Assembly (NCBI RefSeq): GCF_036417845.1
Contig: NC_090020.1
Location: 43,632,425 to 43,696,424 of the forward strand
Direction: 5' to 3'
DNA: 64,000 bases
Source of the DNA: Apteryx mantelli
Lineage: Eukaryota > Chordata > Aves > Apterygiformes > Apterygidae
Shown here: positions 1 through 12,800 of the stretch, piece by piece
Numbering within the stretch: position 1 is the first letter of the stretch
Layout of the letters: every line of letters begins with the position of its first letter
Translations under genes and position numbers: made by a program
The notes under the pieces: model-generated
Told to the model about the DNA's origin: nothing
Seen by the model: the letters and a program-made list of their open reading frames with translations, nothing else
Databases searched by the model: none

Positions 1-1886
1 CAGCTGTTCCAGGGTTACTTAATATATCTTAATGAACAGATATTAAATGGCAATTGCGAAGAGCACAGACATGAAGTAGCACTATTGATCATGCAGCACA
101 CGGGAGTAATGGATTTTCCTGGAGCTGGAATCTGCGCTCCAAAACTCTCACCTCTGTGGCACTAGCTTAATCCTGCTATGATTAATATTAATCAGTGCTT
201 TACCCTTTTCAAAGGACAGTTAGGGACTTCTGTGAAATCACTGAGTTGCTAAGGAGAGATGATTTAATGATGGGGCGATTTAAGCTCCAGCAGAGTACTT
301 GGCATTTCGTATCACAAGCTGCCGCCCTGGCTCATGGCTTCAGCAGGGAGGTTGCACGCATTGGGCAGGTTTGGACGCTGTGTCCTGTGGCGCGGGGCGA
401 GGGACGTGGAGCTCGTGCTGTTCCTGCTTGGTAGCTGGCTGCCATGGGCTGGCAAGTGTTGTGCTTTAGGCTAATAGCGGCTCCTCCATAGCTGGACGGT
501 GCTGAGCTGTCGCAAGCAGAGTGCATGGGCAGGGCAGGCTGCGCGAGTCTCGTCCGCCGCAGCCCGTGCAAAAGCACCTGACCTGGTGAGAGTCCCCTTC
601 CTCTTTAGTGGTACTCTTTAACGCAATTTAAAGTAGCAGAAACGTATCTACCGTATAAAACTCAGCAAAAAAGGCGGCTTGTCTTAAGACACTAGGTTGC
701 TAAGCCAAGGCAGCGAGGACAAGTAATATTGGTTATTTCAAAAAGGCTGGAAAGCGTCTGTGAGAGCGTGCTCACTGCTAGGAGCCCAGGGAAGCGTCTG
801 GCCAAAGCCAGGGTGGCTCCATCCTTCCCTGGGACAACAGCTGATTGCTGCTGGCGATTTCAGCTTTCTGAAGTGCCTAGCTGCCAGCCTGCAAAAGGGG
901 GAATGGCTGCGCAGGCATCAAGGTGATGCATGACATGGAGGTCACTGGAAAGTGTGGTGGGTTTTTTTTTAATAAATAAATAAAAATAAAAAACCTTCTA
1001 AATATAAGCCTAGGGGCTGACCTTTTGGCCACTTCAATAAATTGGGTTCTAATGTCCAAGGTTGTGGGAGCCGCCGCCAGGCGCGTGACCCTGTGTTTGC
1101 CCAGGGCGCTGCATGCTGCCAGCATCCTGCCCTTGTTTCAAAGCCCCTTGCGCACAGCCCCTGCCACCGCTCCCTGGCCAGCCTAGCCAACGACAGCCCG
1201 CTCAGCCTAGTGTGCGCCCTGCGCCTCTCATCCAGACACAACTCCCTTTTTATGAGTTATTGGAGTTTGTGGAAAGGGACACTATGGAAAATGCTATGGA
1301 TGTTAATTGTTTGACTAAGTAAAAATGTGACAACATGTGCCTATGCTATTTCTACTGTGCATTAATAGAATCTTGTTTGTACTTTCAAAGCCACGCTGTA
1401 GGATGCTCTGAAAAGGATCCTGTTCTCTGCTACCTTTTCATGCATGTATTCCTAGAATTTCTCAAGTAGTAGTTATATTCTAGGCTTTTTGTCTTATCAT
1501 ACTACCTTCCCTGCCTCCCACCCACCTTGTATTTAAGGCTCTGTTCAGGGCTTTGGTTATCAGGGTTAAAACTACCTCCCGTGTCAGATTGAGCCAGGCC
1601 AGTGGCTCACATGACCCTCGGTAGTGAGTGACGGTGGGAGGAGAGGCTGGAAACCTCCGTCCTTGTGCAAGGGTGTCAGGAGCAGAGCACATCAATAGCA
1701 CTGCCTCCAATGGCCAGCCCAAAAAGACATGGGGAAAACTCAGCTGAAGCAGAAGTTTGTGTTTTCTTGTTTGTTTTTATGATTTTTTTCTTTTCTTTTT
1801 TGATAGAATAAAAACTTTAAGACATACGCTTTTGATCCGAAATGCCAGTTTTGGCAGACAGGTTTTGTATTGTGCTCTGGCAGTCC

Positions 1887-1906
1887 TCCTGTGCCTTTTG
1901 GAAAGG
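1887..1906 (+). repeat. 20-base word shared with 25382-25401 (copy A)
   Basis: TCCTGTGCCTTTTGGAAAGG is identical at both places. Similarity continues weakly downstream (AAA.C.A.GACC). Minus-strand readings share SKRHR. This is probably a fragment of an unrecognised dispersed repeat. Confidence 0.45.
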
Positions 1907-2179
1907 CACAAAACCAAGACCATGTGGGATTTGAGAAATATATTTGCTAACCCAGATTGGCTTTGACCTGGACAGCAAGGTCCTGCCTCCCTGTCTGTCC
2001 TTGTTTCTGTCCCACATGTGTCCGAGCAGAGCACCAGTGGAACCAGCTCCCGCGGCTCAGCCAGCCAGCATGACCCATCCCAGTGCCGGGCTTTCCTTCT
2101 GGCTGAGTTTGGCTTTTGGAGGGCCTTGGGTGCTTAGGTGGAAGCTAGGTCAGCCAAATCTGGGCAAAAACATCAAAAC

Positions 2180-2197
2180 TTTTTTTTTTTTTTTTTT
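2180..2197 (+). repeat. Poly(T) tract, T18
   Basis: Eighteen T residues, followed by AAAGACAACTG. It could be the tail of an old minus-strand retroelement, but no body is recognisable downstream. Confidence 0.8.
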
Positions 2198-2312
2198 AAA
2201 GACAACTGAAACACTGCGTTTCAAAACGAAATTTCTCTGTTTAAAAAGTGCCTGTTCTGACACTTCTATTGAGGAGGGGCCAAAATGGCTTCCCAAACTT
2301 GCAGTTTGTTTG

Positions 2313-2340
2313 AATTCTCAGTCTCTGTTTGCTGAGAATT
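2313..2340. repeat. Perfect 9-bp inverted repeat
   Basis: AATTCTCAG at 2313-2321 pairs with CTGAGAATT at 2332-2340 across a 10-base spacer. Confidence 0.6.
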
Positions 2341-4099
2341 TGAAAAATGGTTTCACCAAGCTCTAGTCACGAGGTCAAAATGTACTTCCATCCAAAGCTG
2401 AGGAGAGACAGCTTTGGTGTTGCTTATGGCTATTAAACATTTATCTTCCTGGTGTTTTGGTTTCATACTTGCAGGAGTCGCGTCGCAGTTTAAGATTTCA
2501 AGAAGACAGGGTTTGTGAAGAGTCCTTCAGGGAAGGTGTACACAAGGTGCTCTTTCACAAAGATGACTTTTGGAAATTTTTTTTTTAAGTTGACTTGCAC
2601 AGACAAGGCAGCAAGCACTAGCCGCTGATGTTTGATATATTTGCTTTAGTACAGAAAAAATAATACCAGTAACTCCTCGTATGGGCCATGCCTGCTTGTT
2701 GCTCTGAGCACTGTTTTGTAAACAGTGATGCTAGTTTTATAAAACTGCGGGACATTTTGTCTGTACCAGCTATGTTCCAATGATGCTAAAACAGAAAAGT
2801 GACTGTCCCTGCATCTTGATGTAATTTAACCAATAGGTTATGAAGACCCAGATGTTTTTTTCCAGTGTACAGCATCTTTATGCCAATGTCTGACTTGTGC
2901 AAACAGTTATTTTCTCACTGATCTCTTATATGAGGAGACTTCTTGTGAATTGCATAGTTTCAAGAAGAAAAAATGCAGGGAGCAAATATATCACCGGGAG
3001 AGCCCAGACTACGAAAGGAAAACAATAGGTGTTTTTTTCCTCTCTTCTTCTTGCCAGCATTGATATATATTCTGTACATACGTCACACCATTCTGCTCTC
3101 CCAGGAGAATGGCTCCACATCCAATTGCTTCCACCATTGCTATCTCCAAGATTAGTTCCCCCCTCAGTACTCGTGCAATCTGATGTGTACACAGAAACTG
3201 GGACAGGTGACTGGAAAAAGAGTCAGTGACAGCTAACAGGGCTGGAGCTGTTATCTTTTGACGTTTCTGAGTAGTGGAGAAAGAGCTTGAAAGTGAAGGG
3301 GTAGGAAAGCTAGAAGGGAAAGCAACAAGCAACATAAGGGGGGGGGGGAAGAAAACTGGATGAGGAATCAGTGGCAAAGATTGAAGAGGTAGGAAGTATG
3401 GCATCCCAGTAAGGGGGAAGGAAAGTGTTTCAGAAGATTTTGCAGTGGAATGAGAGGGTGTTGGTTTCTTTCTTTTTCAGTTTATCTCAGACGTCAGGAA
3501 AGAGAAGTTCCTCCTTCTTGTTATGAACCAAATCCTTTCATTTCTATAGAGACAATGACTCAAAATATATATATACACTGATGATTTGTAGTGTTATCAT
3601 TAAACTTCCTGCAAAGTGAACGTTAAATTTCACAGTACCTTAGTCATATAGATAAATATTACTACTAATCTAGATTAGAGCTACCAGCTGGGAAGCAAAA
3701 AGCCCAGAGATGGAGCCCACCAACCAAAAGAGTGCAGAAGAGGCTCCCCAGTTCTCTGTTAGGGGGCCCCTGCCAGAAGGGCTGGGGCTGGGGCCATTCC
3801 TGCCTGCTGTCCTGCCCCAGCGCTGAGGGCAGGTACTCTCACAGCCTGCTGGGGAAGAGGAGTAGATGCCACAAGTCTCCTGTTCCTTGGAAAGACAAGG
3901 CAATTACTTGAGAAAGCTGCTTGTGCAGAATGGCTGCAGGTTTAGGATCAATCTGTACTTGAAATCAGTGCCTCAAGCTATTAAAATACTCTGAAACGGG
4001 GCATTGATGGACTAAGCTAACCTTACCTGAAAACCAGCCTTCTCAGGAGGTTTGGTAACGCTGCCTTCTGTTTTGTTTCCCAGTCTCCTCCGGGCCATT

Positions 4100-4380
4100 T
4101 CTCACATCCCCATGTCTGTGGGCGCACGCGCATCCCCAGCAGCCACGCGTGCCCTGGGGAGGGAGGGGGTCCGGAGGCTCCCACGGGATTCGGAGGGGCT
4201 GGACTGGCGGCTCGGCTGCAGCCTCCAGGGCACCCTTGTGTTCGAGCTGCCCTTGGAGCCGGGAGCTGGGGAGGTTTTGCACGGTGTGACCGGCACGGTG
4301 TGGGTGTGCTGCCTGCCATTGTACCGAAGCGTTGTAGTGCCGTAAGGTGCGTTGTGCGTTCGCGACATCTATACTTGTGT
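4100..4380. other. CpG-rich patch 1
   Basis: Contains many CpGs (for example GGGCGCACGCGCATC and CCACGCGTGCCC) in otherwise CpG-poor DNA. Frames are open on both strands with Pro/Ala/Arg/Gly-rich translations that match nothing I know. It could be an orphan CpG island or an lncRNA start. Confidence 0.4.
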
Positions 4381-7300
4381 GCAGGAAGTACTGCAAATAA
4401 CGCAGCCCACTCGTAGCCGGTGTGTGTCTTTCCAGGTTCCTGACCCTATCTCGCTCACAGCTGAAACAGCGATTTCTCACTTATAAATTACGCATGTGTT
4501 TCCAGTAGCAGGTGTCCCCTTCCTGCCTACGTGCCTCTCTCCTACGAGTGTGTGCTCCAGAGAACACAGTGGTTTTGGCCCAAATACGACACAAGGGGAG
4601 AATAGACCCAACTGGGTTCGTACTATTCCTACTAATCTTCTAATTTTCTACTTCTACCCTCTTCCTGTACGCTTGCCCCCATCTTGCTAAGCATTCATAC
4701 TGAAGGCACAGTTGAAAAAGCTTCATCTGCTGAGGGGATTCGTGTTTCTTCACACTCCTCCTACGGGACTTCAAAGATGAACTTGTTATGGGGCATTCCA
4801 GACAACGAGAAATCCCCGCGTTGCCTCTGCTTGCTGGCTTCTATTTTTGAGCTGTGCCATCAGAAGCATCCTAGTTACCTGTCAGCACAAGTGGAGTCAT
4901 ACTTGTTTGTCGGACTGATAAATTAGGCTGTGGCAAGAGGAAGGCATGCTGCGTTTTCTGTTGCCAGTGGCATATTCAGATTTCCTCCTGAGAACCATTC
5001 ACTCCAGTGTGACTAGCACTAAGTCACAAATGCTTAACGGCTTGTTCACATCCCACCTTAGCTTCTCTTATATGTCTTTACAGGAAATTCTTTATACGCA
5101 TAGATGGCTGGTATTGCAGCCCAGTTTAAGTCCATCTCTAAAATGAAGAGGTTAAACTGAGTCCAAGATTATGAAGGTGTGGGTGGAACAGAAATAGAAA
5201 GCGAAGGCAGTGTGCAGATGTTCATGGAATAAATGTGTACGATCAGCAAACTTCTGCATGTGAATGTCACAGTGAGGAAGCAGAGAAAGGTTTTGATCAT
5301 GCCAACATTGTGGGAAGCTGTGCATGTAGCTCAAGCATGTGAGAAAGCAATGAGGAAGGTATTGTTGCGTTGGGGACTCTTAAAAATTGCCCTTTTTTTT
5401 TTGGTCAGTATTAAGACTCCTGTACATCTCCTATTTTATATATCCAAGTTTCAAAATGCTGATCTTCTTGGTGAGCGTGGTGAATAGTCAGTTAGCAGAT
5501 ACCCTGCACTGAACAACTTGCTGGCCCTGCAGTAGTGCTAAAAGGCAGAAACTGGATCAGCATTTTTCCAGAGAGTCGGGGTGGTTAACTGATATCCCCT
5601 GAAGATGACAGATTGTTGTGGTTACCTTTCCTTCTTCCTTGCTCTGTTCCCCCATTGTCTGATACTTTCTTAAAACACAATAATCCCCCAGAAGTGGTAG
5701 GAAGGAGCCAGCATCCTCTGTCCACAGGTTACCTGTCTGTCCCCGTAGTAAGTCACTTGGATTTAATCAAATGTATGAGGAGGGATGACACTGCAATTCT
5801 CATTAGTGAACACTGTCTAGTGTCAGAAGTGTCCTAAGTGGCACAAAGAGGTCATCTCTATGCAGTCTGTCATCATCATCTTTAGTTATTTCATTCCTGA
5901 AGCACTGCCTGAATTTCACTCGAAGTGAGGCCCAGCACTTGCGCAAAATTGTCCCCGTGGTCCAGGCTGTGCCACCAAGCATAGGCGAGCCAGCGAAGGT
6001 GGGCCCAGCTCATTGCAGAGGCAGAAGTATTAGCAGGGTCTTCCCTGATCAGGTCCCGCTTCACCGCAGCGTGGGGAATGGTTTTGTGCTGATCGACATC
6101 TCTGTAACTCTACCCGATAATTGCTGGGGGAGCAAGAGCAGCTCCCATGGTGCGCAAATGCATGACGTGTGCTCAGTGAGGCAACCTGCTTCTAGTTACC
6201 TCCACAGCTCTGTTTTGGGGTGAGTTATTTCTGCGCCCGAAAGGGGCAGTTTGGCCATGGCACCTACTTTGACTTTTGCAGAGCCTAATGTCTAACACCA
6301 TATGGCTGTGTCAAAATTACCCCAGCTAATTCTGGTTTGGGGCTGGCACACGCGAGTTGCGTCTCGTGCTTCTCGTCAGTTGTGTGCAGGGTAGTGCGTT
6401 TTGTTTGAATTGGTCCTGAAAAATCCTACCTCTTACAAATATTTTGACCTGCCTCTGGGTTATAAAAATCTATTCTTAGCAGCAAATGGTACTATGGCAA
6501 CTGTCCCCACAATATGACACAGTAGCAAGAATTCTCTCTTCTTTTAATCCATAACTCCCAAAATACCTTCTGCACATCCCAAGCCACCTGGCTTTTCCCA
6601 CCCTCTTCTGAGCTGGGGAAGCAGCTCCTACCCAATTTACTTTTCTAGTTCAGTCTGAGGCAAAGCTGTCTTGAGCCAATTTAAGCAGATCTGAAATAAT
6701 ATACTCAGTCCCAGCTGTCATAACCTATATTGCAGGATGTTCCCCTTGCTTTCCTATGACACTTTCCCAGTTGCTCATATGATCTCTTTTCCCCTCAGGA
6801 CTTGCTAAATAATTCTCTGACATGGCTTCTGTCACCCACTATATCACTCTTTGTATATATTACCAAAGGTGATTTGTCAACCTGAAATCTAAATAAGCTT
6901 TGGTTTGCACATTTTTTATCAATACAATATATTAACCTCCAACTAAATAAAACATCTATTCAAAGCCTCCTCTGATGAGGCAGTCTTGTGTTTTATGAAC
7001 TGATTTATTGCCATTACCATAGCTGGAGTCTTGGGAGCCCACATGTGTCTGGAGTCTGCTGTTGCTATATAAGCACTCGGGAAGAGATGGGCCCTGCCTT
7101 AAAGAGCAGGAAGCCTGATATTATAAACACACTCAGAATTAGCTACTGTGGACTCAGGCCCTTGTATGCATTTAGTGATAGACCTATGGAAAAATCCGAA
7201 ACGCTTCAGTGCTCTCAATCCACGCTAATTACTTTATCTACAAATTTCTCGAGTACACTGTGGTCTCGTACGTGCCGCTCTGCTAGTAAGCGTGAGCTGC

Positions 7301-8154
7301 GAGCGCTGGCTGCTCGACTGCTGAGCCACCTACAAGCTTCTCAGCGCTTGGTGAGTAATTGGAGGATTTGTGCGTTCAGTACATCCCATATGCCGTGCGT
7401 GTCTTCAAGTGGCAGCGGAGCGACAGCAACAACAAGGTCATTGAGAAGTTCGGCAGATAATAGACTAAATTCATCTCTGATGTAAACCCATCGACTTTAG
7501 TGTGCCGATAACCACCCCGGAGCAGGGAGAGCAGCACACAAGGGTGTCTGCTGTGAAGTGGCTCTTTGCTGTTTCCCGCTTGGGCTCTCCTTGCACTGCC
7601 GCCCTGCCAGAGTGCCACCGCTGGGTTAGCAGCATGGCCTCGCCCAGCCAGGGCTGATAACGCCGCTTATAGCTCTTCAGCGGGGTCCCACAGGCGCTGG
7701 AAACGCAAATTGTCATTGCCAGAATGTGGGCACGAATAAAAATACTTGCCCTGATTTCTCTGCCATAGTAATCATCATTTCTAATATACATTGTTAACCT
7801 TCCTCCTCTCAAAAAGGTGTTTTAACCCTTCAGTCAGACAGAACAGTGGCATGCTTAAATATTGCGTTTTAAAAATAACCATGTCTCCACAAGCTTTTTC
7901 CTTCTTACTCAATTCTATTGATACTGAAAAACATTTTAGGCTCCATTTCTGAAACACAAGTTGCTGAGCTTTTTTTGTATCTCATAAGTTTTCAGTACTG
8001 GAATATAAATACTCTAAAATACTTGCTGTTTGCATTCAGCGTGTTTTTTTTTCCCCCCAGCTTTCAGATAATGTTCCTCTCTGCAGCAGGACAAACTGCT
8101 GCACTTCAAAGCTTATCGTGAAAAAGGGAAAGAAAGGGAAAACGGATCAAGGTG

Positions 8155-8465
8155 CAGCTGCCTCCTCTGCCTGTGCTGCTGGCGGACTCGATCTCCCCAC
8201 GCGACCTGCGTGCGGAGGCGTCCTGCTTTGCGCAGGCACCTGCTAATCAGGGCAAAGATGTGAACTTTGCTCCCCTGGCTCGGGTGAATGCCCTACACCT
8301 CCCGGCTTGGCAGCCCGTGATTCCGTCCGTCCGCTGGGCGTTGCATTACGTCCAGAAACTGGGACGCCTCCTGGAGGAGAGAAAGCGGCCGCCCGAGGAG
8401 CCGGAGTGCTCCTCCTTGCGACCGGCCCTGGAGCGAGCCCTCACACCTTGCATCGTGTCTCGTGA
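8155..8465. other. CpG-rich patch 2
   Basis: GC-rich with repeated CpGs. A 106-codon plus-strand frame (8152-8472) crosses it and reads like a chance translation (mixed Pro/Leu/Arg, no recognised motif). No splice sites support it. Confidence 0.35.
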
Positions 8466-9047
8466 GTTGTGATCTCCTCTCGTGCACTTAGCACGCATTT
8501 GTAACTGCCTTTAATTACTCTGTCCCCATGCCAAGCATGTACTCAAGCACCCGTCATTAGCAGCACCATGTGCTGGGTTCATGCCGTACATCGAGTGCTA
8601 TATTTGGATGTCCTTATCGCCCAACACCACAGGTGCCTCGCGGAAGCCGCTGGTAGCCCTCCGACGGACTCCAGGCGTCCTTCTTGCCTCATTGTTCACC
8701 AGTTGTACTCTCAATCACCCTATCGTTTTAATTGCGTCATTCCAATAATGAGGTTTCTGGTTTTTCAGGCCCGGGTGCTGTTATTTTAGCCTACGACTTG
8801 AGCGCAGCCTGGGAACGAGCTTTGCCAGTTTGTGTCACATGCTGGCGGGAGGCAAAATCTTCGGAGGGAGCGCAGCGAAGCTGCGCCAGCGTCTCGGGCA
8901 CCGGCACATAGAGTGGAGGCATAGCTTCATCTCTTCTGCACAGCCCTCACCGCTGAAGGGTTCTCGTGAAGCAAACTCAAACTTTGGCTCTTTCAGATCT
9001 TTGAACAGTGAATGAAATATGTGTATTTTCGTATAAATTCTGTGTGC

Positions 9048-9085
9048 ACTTCTAAAACTTCCATTGGAAGCTTTGTTTTAGAAGT
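9048..9085. repeat. Perfect 11-bp inverted repeat (hairpin)
   Basis: ACTTCTAAAAC at 9048-9058 is the exact reverse complement of GTTTTAGAAGT at 9075-9085, with a 16-base spacer that itself contains TTCC-ATT-GGAA. It is too short for an ordinary pre-miRNA. Confidence 0.7.
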
Positions 9086-9643
9086 TTGAAAATCAAGAAT
9101 ATGAAGGAGCAAAAAAAAAAAAGCCAAACCGAAAAAGGCCTCTGGGAAAGAGTGCAGTACACACCTCTTGCCTTTGAACAAACCAGCTGTTGAACAGCAG
9201 CGAGAGGGAAGTATCACTGGAACGCAGAGAAGTAGCAGTGACAGCATGTAACTATGTATTCTTGCCTTCCCTTTTGTCATCGTTAACATAAATGAGCTGG
9301 AAATTTCTTTTTTCAAACAACACCAGGTATTTTTAAAATATTCAGTCTAGTATGCATGTGTCTTCATGCAGGCATTGACATTTTTGTGCAATGCTTTCTG
9401 CATATTTTGTCCTTCAATTCCATTTTAACCTGCAAGAATTGAGATTTTTCAAGCCATAACTGACTACATAACAAATACTAGCAAAAGTGTTTTAGTCTCA
9501 TCTTCAGCATCCTCAGCATTTGTTTTCCGAATGCAAAAAGGTACTCCATCTTTCTGATACAAGATCTCCTAGAAAATTTTTCCCCTTTAAACCTTTTTCC
9601 TTCAGTAAATCATGCTATCTGTAACAAGTTACTGTGTGTATGC

Positions 9644-9739
9644 TTTCCTATAGGAATCACTTGCAATAACATTTTATTCCTGTAGAAATACATTTATTTT
9701 CCATAGGAAGCATGTGCAATAAATATATTTTATTCCTTT
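9644..9739 (+). repeat. Local direct duplication, two diverged ~40-bp copies
   Basis: Copy 1 at 9644-9683 and copy 2 at 9697-9739 share TTTCC, then ATAGGAA, then CA..TGCAATAA, then ATTTTATTCCT. About 80% of aligned positions agree, with a small indel. The copies start 53 bases apart, so this is a small tandem duplication. Confidence 0.6.
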
Positions 9740-9840
9740 GCATTTGTCACCTTGAAAAGATTCTCTCAGGTCTGGTCATCTTCCTGTCTTTGTGTGAAAA
9801 AACATCATTTTGTTCAGACTCTGACAATCTTGTAGGATTG

Positions 9841-9874
9841 TTTTGTTTTGTTTTGTTTTGTTTTGTTTTGTTTT
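9841..9874 (+). repeat. (TTTTG)6 microsatellite
   Basis: Six perfect TTTTG units plus TTTT, immediately followed by a C-rich stretch. It may be an old poly(A)-like tail on the minus strand, but no retroelement body is recognisable next to it. Confidence 0.9.
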
Positions 9875-12800
9875 CTCACCCCCCTCTCCCTCCCAGTGGC
9901 TTCCTGCAGCTTGAGTGTTGATGCCCATGAGGTTGGTGGAGGAATCCTTTCTGCCAGATGAAGTCTTGCTCATGAAGCAGCAATTGGTTGCTGTGTTTAG
10001 CACTGTGTTCCTCACGGAGCGTACTCCGTAACCTATCCCAGGAAGCATCGACGGCTGCTGTGGGAGCTTCACTTGGGCTGCTTATAAGATCCTCCCCACC
10101 ACCAAAACCTGTTGCGCCCATTCTCAACCAAGGACAGAGTCCAAGCAGAATACATTTCCAGGGAAGGTTTTGGGTCAGCTGGCTCTCAAGTGATCCCACC
10201 CTGGCCAGGTCCGTGCCCCCATGTGTCCAGGGGATGTGGCATTGATGTGTAAGGCGGATGGCAAGCACGGAGCAGCAGCGGAGCAAGGAGTGGTGGAGGC
10301 GGCTGTGCTGGGAGGTGGCCTGTGCGTTGAAGTTGCTCCTTGTAGGAGGTGCCAGTTTTATAATTACACCGTGGTATTTAACAGTACATATTTGTTCAGT
10401 GCTAGTATGAGTTCAAAAAGATATTAAAACAATAGCACCTGGTTTAGTTCTGGTTCAAGGAAAACGGAAGATTGGATGGGGTTTTGGTTTGTGTCTACTC
10501 CCTGTTCTTATCATATATGCGGCATGTTTCCTACTCCCAACGTCTTTCATTACAGCTTTTCTGAGCTCCTTTTTAAATACTCCTCCTGCAGACATGGAGA
10601 GGGGTACAACTGATTAATTTTATCACAGTAACATTCCTTAGAGGTTGCATAAATGCTTCTCTTTCTCCTCCTTTTCCAGCTTAAGTGCTATTTGCTTTCA
10701 TGCATTGCAGGATTTGAGGCCCAGGTGCAAGCGAGGGCTCAGCTGAGTTCTGATTCCACATTTGAGCTGTTTTAAGAAACAGGGGAGTGGGGATTTCATG
10801 TTTCTGCTTTATTTCATGATAGAAAAACCTATGAATGGTGGGGTCATCGTTATTTTCCCAGGGACTACAGACCATAAACCACTCCTCTTTGCTTGCAATA
10901 TGAGTCATGTTCCTAGGGAGGTTCTTCTCACCTGGAAAAAGGTGATAAAGAAAATCTTCTATGTCAATAGAAAACCCCATGTGTTTCAGTTCTTATTAAC
11001 CTAAGCAGCTACTTATCTTTCTCCTGCAGTGCAGCATGAATGCAATCTAGTCATACTGTTTAGAGAAGACTCAACTGGTGAAACGGTAGGAAGGTCACAG
11101 CAGAAAACAGAAAATCATCACAACTCCTTGGGAACCAGTTACTAAATCCCTTTCTAGAAATTTTCTACAGCGTCAGCCCTGTGTACACAGTAATTCCTTA
11201 TTTCAAAAAGGAGTGACTAATGTACAGAGTACCCAGAATAAGCATTTTATTAGCGCATTGCTTTTTAATATAACAATTTTACAGTCTAAATGCACTTCAG
11301 AAGCAATTATCTCTTGTAATATGAGCTCTGGATATAATGGAGGCAGAATAAATGTCTCTGTAATTAATGACAACTTAAAAACTGCTGCATCAAAAGCTCT
11401 TTGCCTGTGAGTCTTTTTCACATGCAGCTATGTCTATGAGGCTAACATGTTTTTCATGTTTGCACAAGCTACAGTAGGCATTTGCCAAATGGGATGTGCA
11501 GTTGCTGGCTTTCACGGCTAAATGCCAGAGCTGCTGCTTTGGGAGCTAATGCCTGGGGCATCTCCATTTCACACCAGCTCATCCCAGAGTTTGCGGCTCT
11601 GTTGTTTTGCAAATCTGGCCAACTCTGAAACGTTTTTCCAGCAGGATCCAGATACTGGCACAAAGCTGCTGCTGTGTGTATCCCTGGCAATGCTTTCAGC
11701 TAGGGAAGCTCTGAATTCAAATGCCACTCCTGCCTTCCAGGTACAGCACAGACAGCAAAAGTATGTTTTCATCAACATCATCTCGTTATTGAACCCCTAT
11801 CCAACAGGGCTCTAAAACTGCCATATAACTGCCCGCTATATTTAACCGCCACATAACCACATCCTTTATGTTGCTTTTCCTTTCGGAAAGAGGACTTTTC
11901 TGTGCTAGGAAAGAGGTCTTAGTGGTTAGAAGTTTCTGTATTTGTCTGGAGACTCTAATGGGTATATGTGCTCTGCCTTTAATATCTGCCTAACTGGCCA
12001 AGGCAAAGCATATAGGAAACCTAGGCCCTTCATGGTCAGCTAACCTGGTGTCAGGCATCCTAGCCTCATAACAAGCTTTCTAATATGGGTTAGACCTGCT
12101 TCTGCCTTGCCTGCGCGGAACTAACATGACTGGAAAAACATGCCCTTTTCAGCCACTGTGGAAGGGTGTCTGGGAAAACTGAGAACCTACTTGGATCAGC
12201 TAAAGTATGGGTCTTTTTTTTTAAAAGACTGGTCCCACCTGTGCTAACAGAGCTAACTTGCTATCCCAAAACACAAGTTCAGAAACACAGATTTTTTTTT
12301 TTCCTGTGGACTAGACAAAGGCTATGAGCTTTCCTAGGCAACATGTGTGGAGCTGTTAAATTTGCTGATCACTAGCTTGTGTTAGCTAACATATTTGTAC
12401 GTGCCAGTTTGGGAACACCATATAACCACTGCTTAGTACACAGGCCCATTGGAGCTTGAAGCCGGAAGGTCCTTTTGGTGACCTTGTGCAACCTCCGGGT
12501 AACTCAAGTTTGGGAATTTCAGCCAGCCACCTTTGTGCAGAGTTCAATATTTCTTGTTTGCATAGAGCATACCTAGTGCAAACCAGGATGGTAAACTTTG
12601 GGGCTGAGCAAAGGATAAGCCTCCTACACGGTGGTTAGCTGGCTCTCACACAAGAGAGAGTGTGTAAAGAGTCTGCAGTTGATTTTAATGAATTTTATAC
12701 AGGCGCATGCAAACTTTCTTTTCAGAAGGATACAGATGGAACTGAAAGATTATGATTTTCTCTTACTAAAGCTGGTGTGAAAATGGGAAGTTCTTTTATC

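Larger units (their letters stand above)
1..4099. other. Intergenic, no gene seen
   Basis: Short unrelated frames on both strands. Besides the poly(T), hairpin and 20-mer listed separately, there is a G-run at about 3340-3350 and a short TA-repeat at about 3567-3574. No exon, RNA gene or recognisable transposon. Confidence 0.6.
4381..9640. other. Intergenic, no gene seen
   Basis: Apart from CpG patch 2 and the 9.05-kb hairpin, this is ordinary unique-looking DNA. A small CpG cluster lies at about 7265-7320. The plus-strand frame 6988-7485 (165 codons) is the longest here, but its translation is Ser/Arg/Thr-rich and unrecognised. Confidence 0.55.

Noticed and set aside
6988..7485. 165-codon plus-strand frame
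   Set aside because: Ser/Thr/Arg-rich without domain or splice support; chance length is plausible in 64 kb over six frames.
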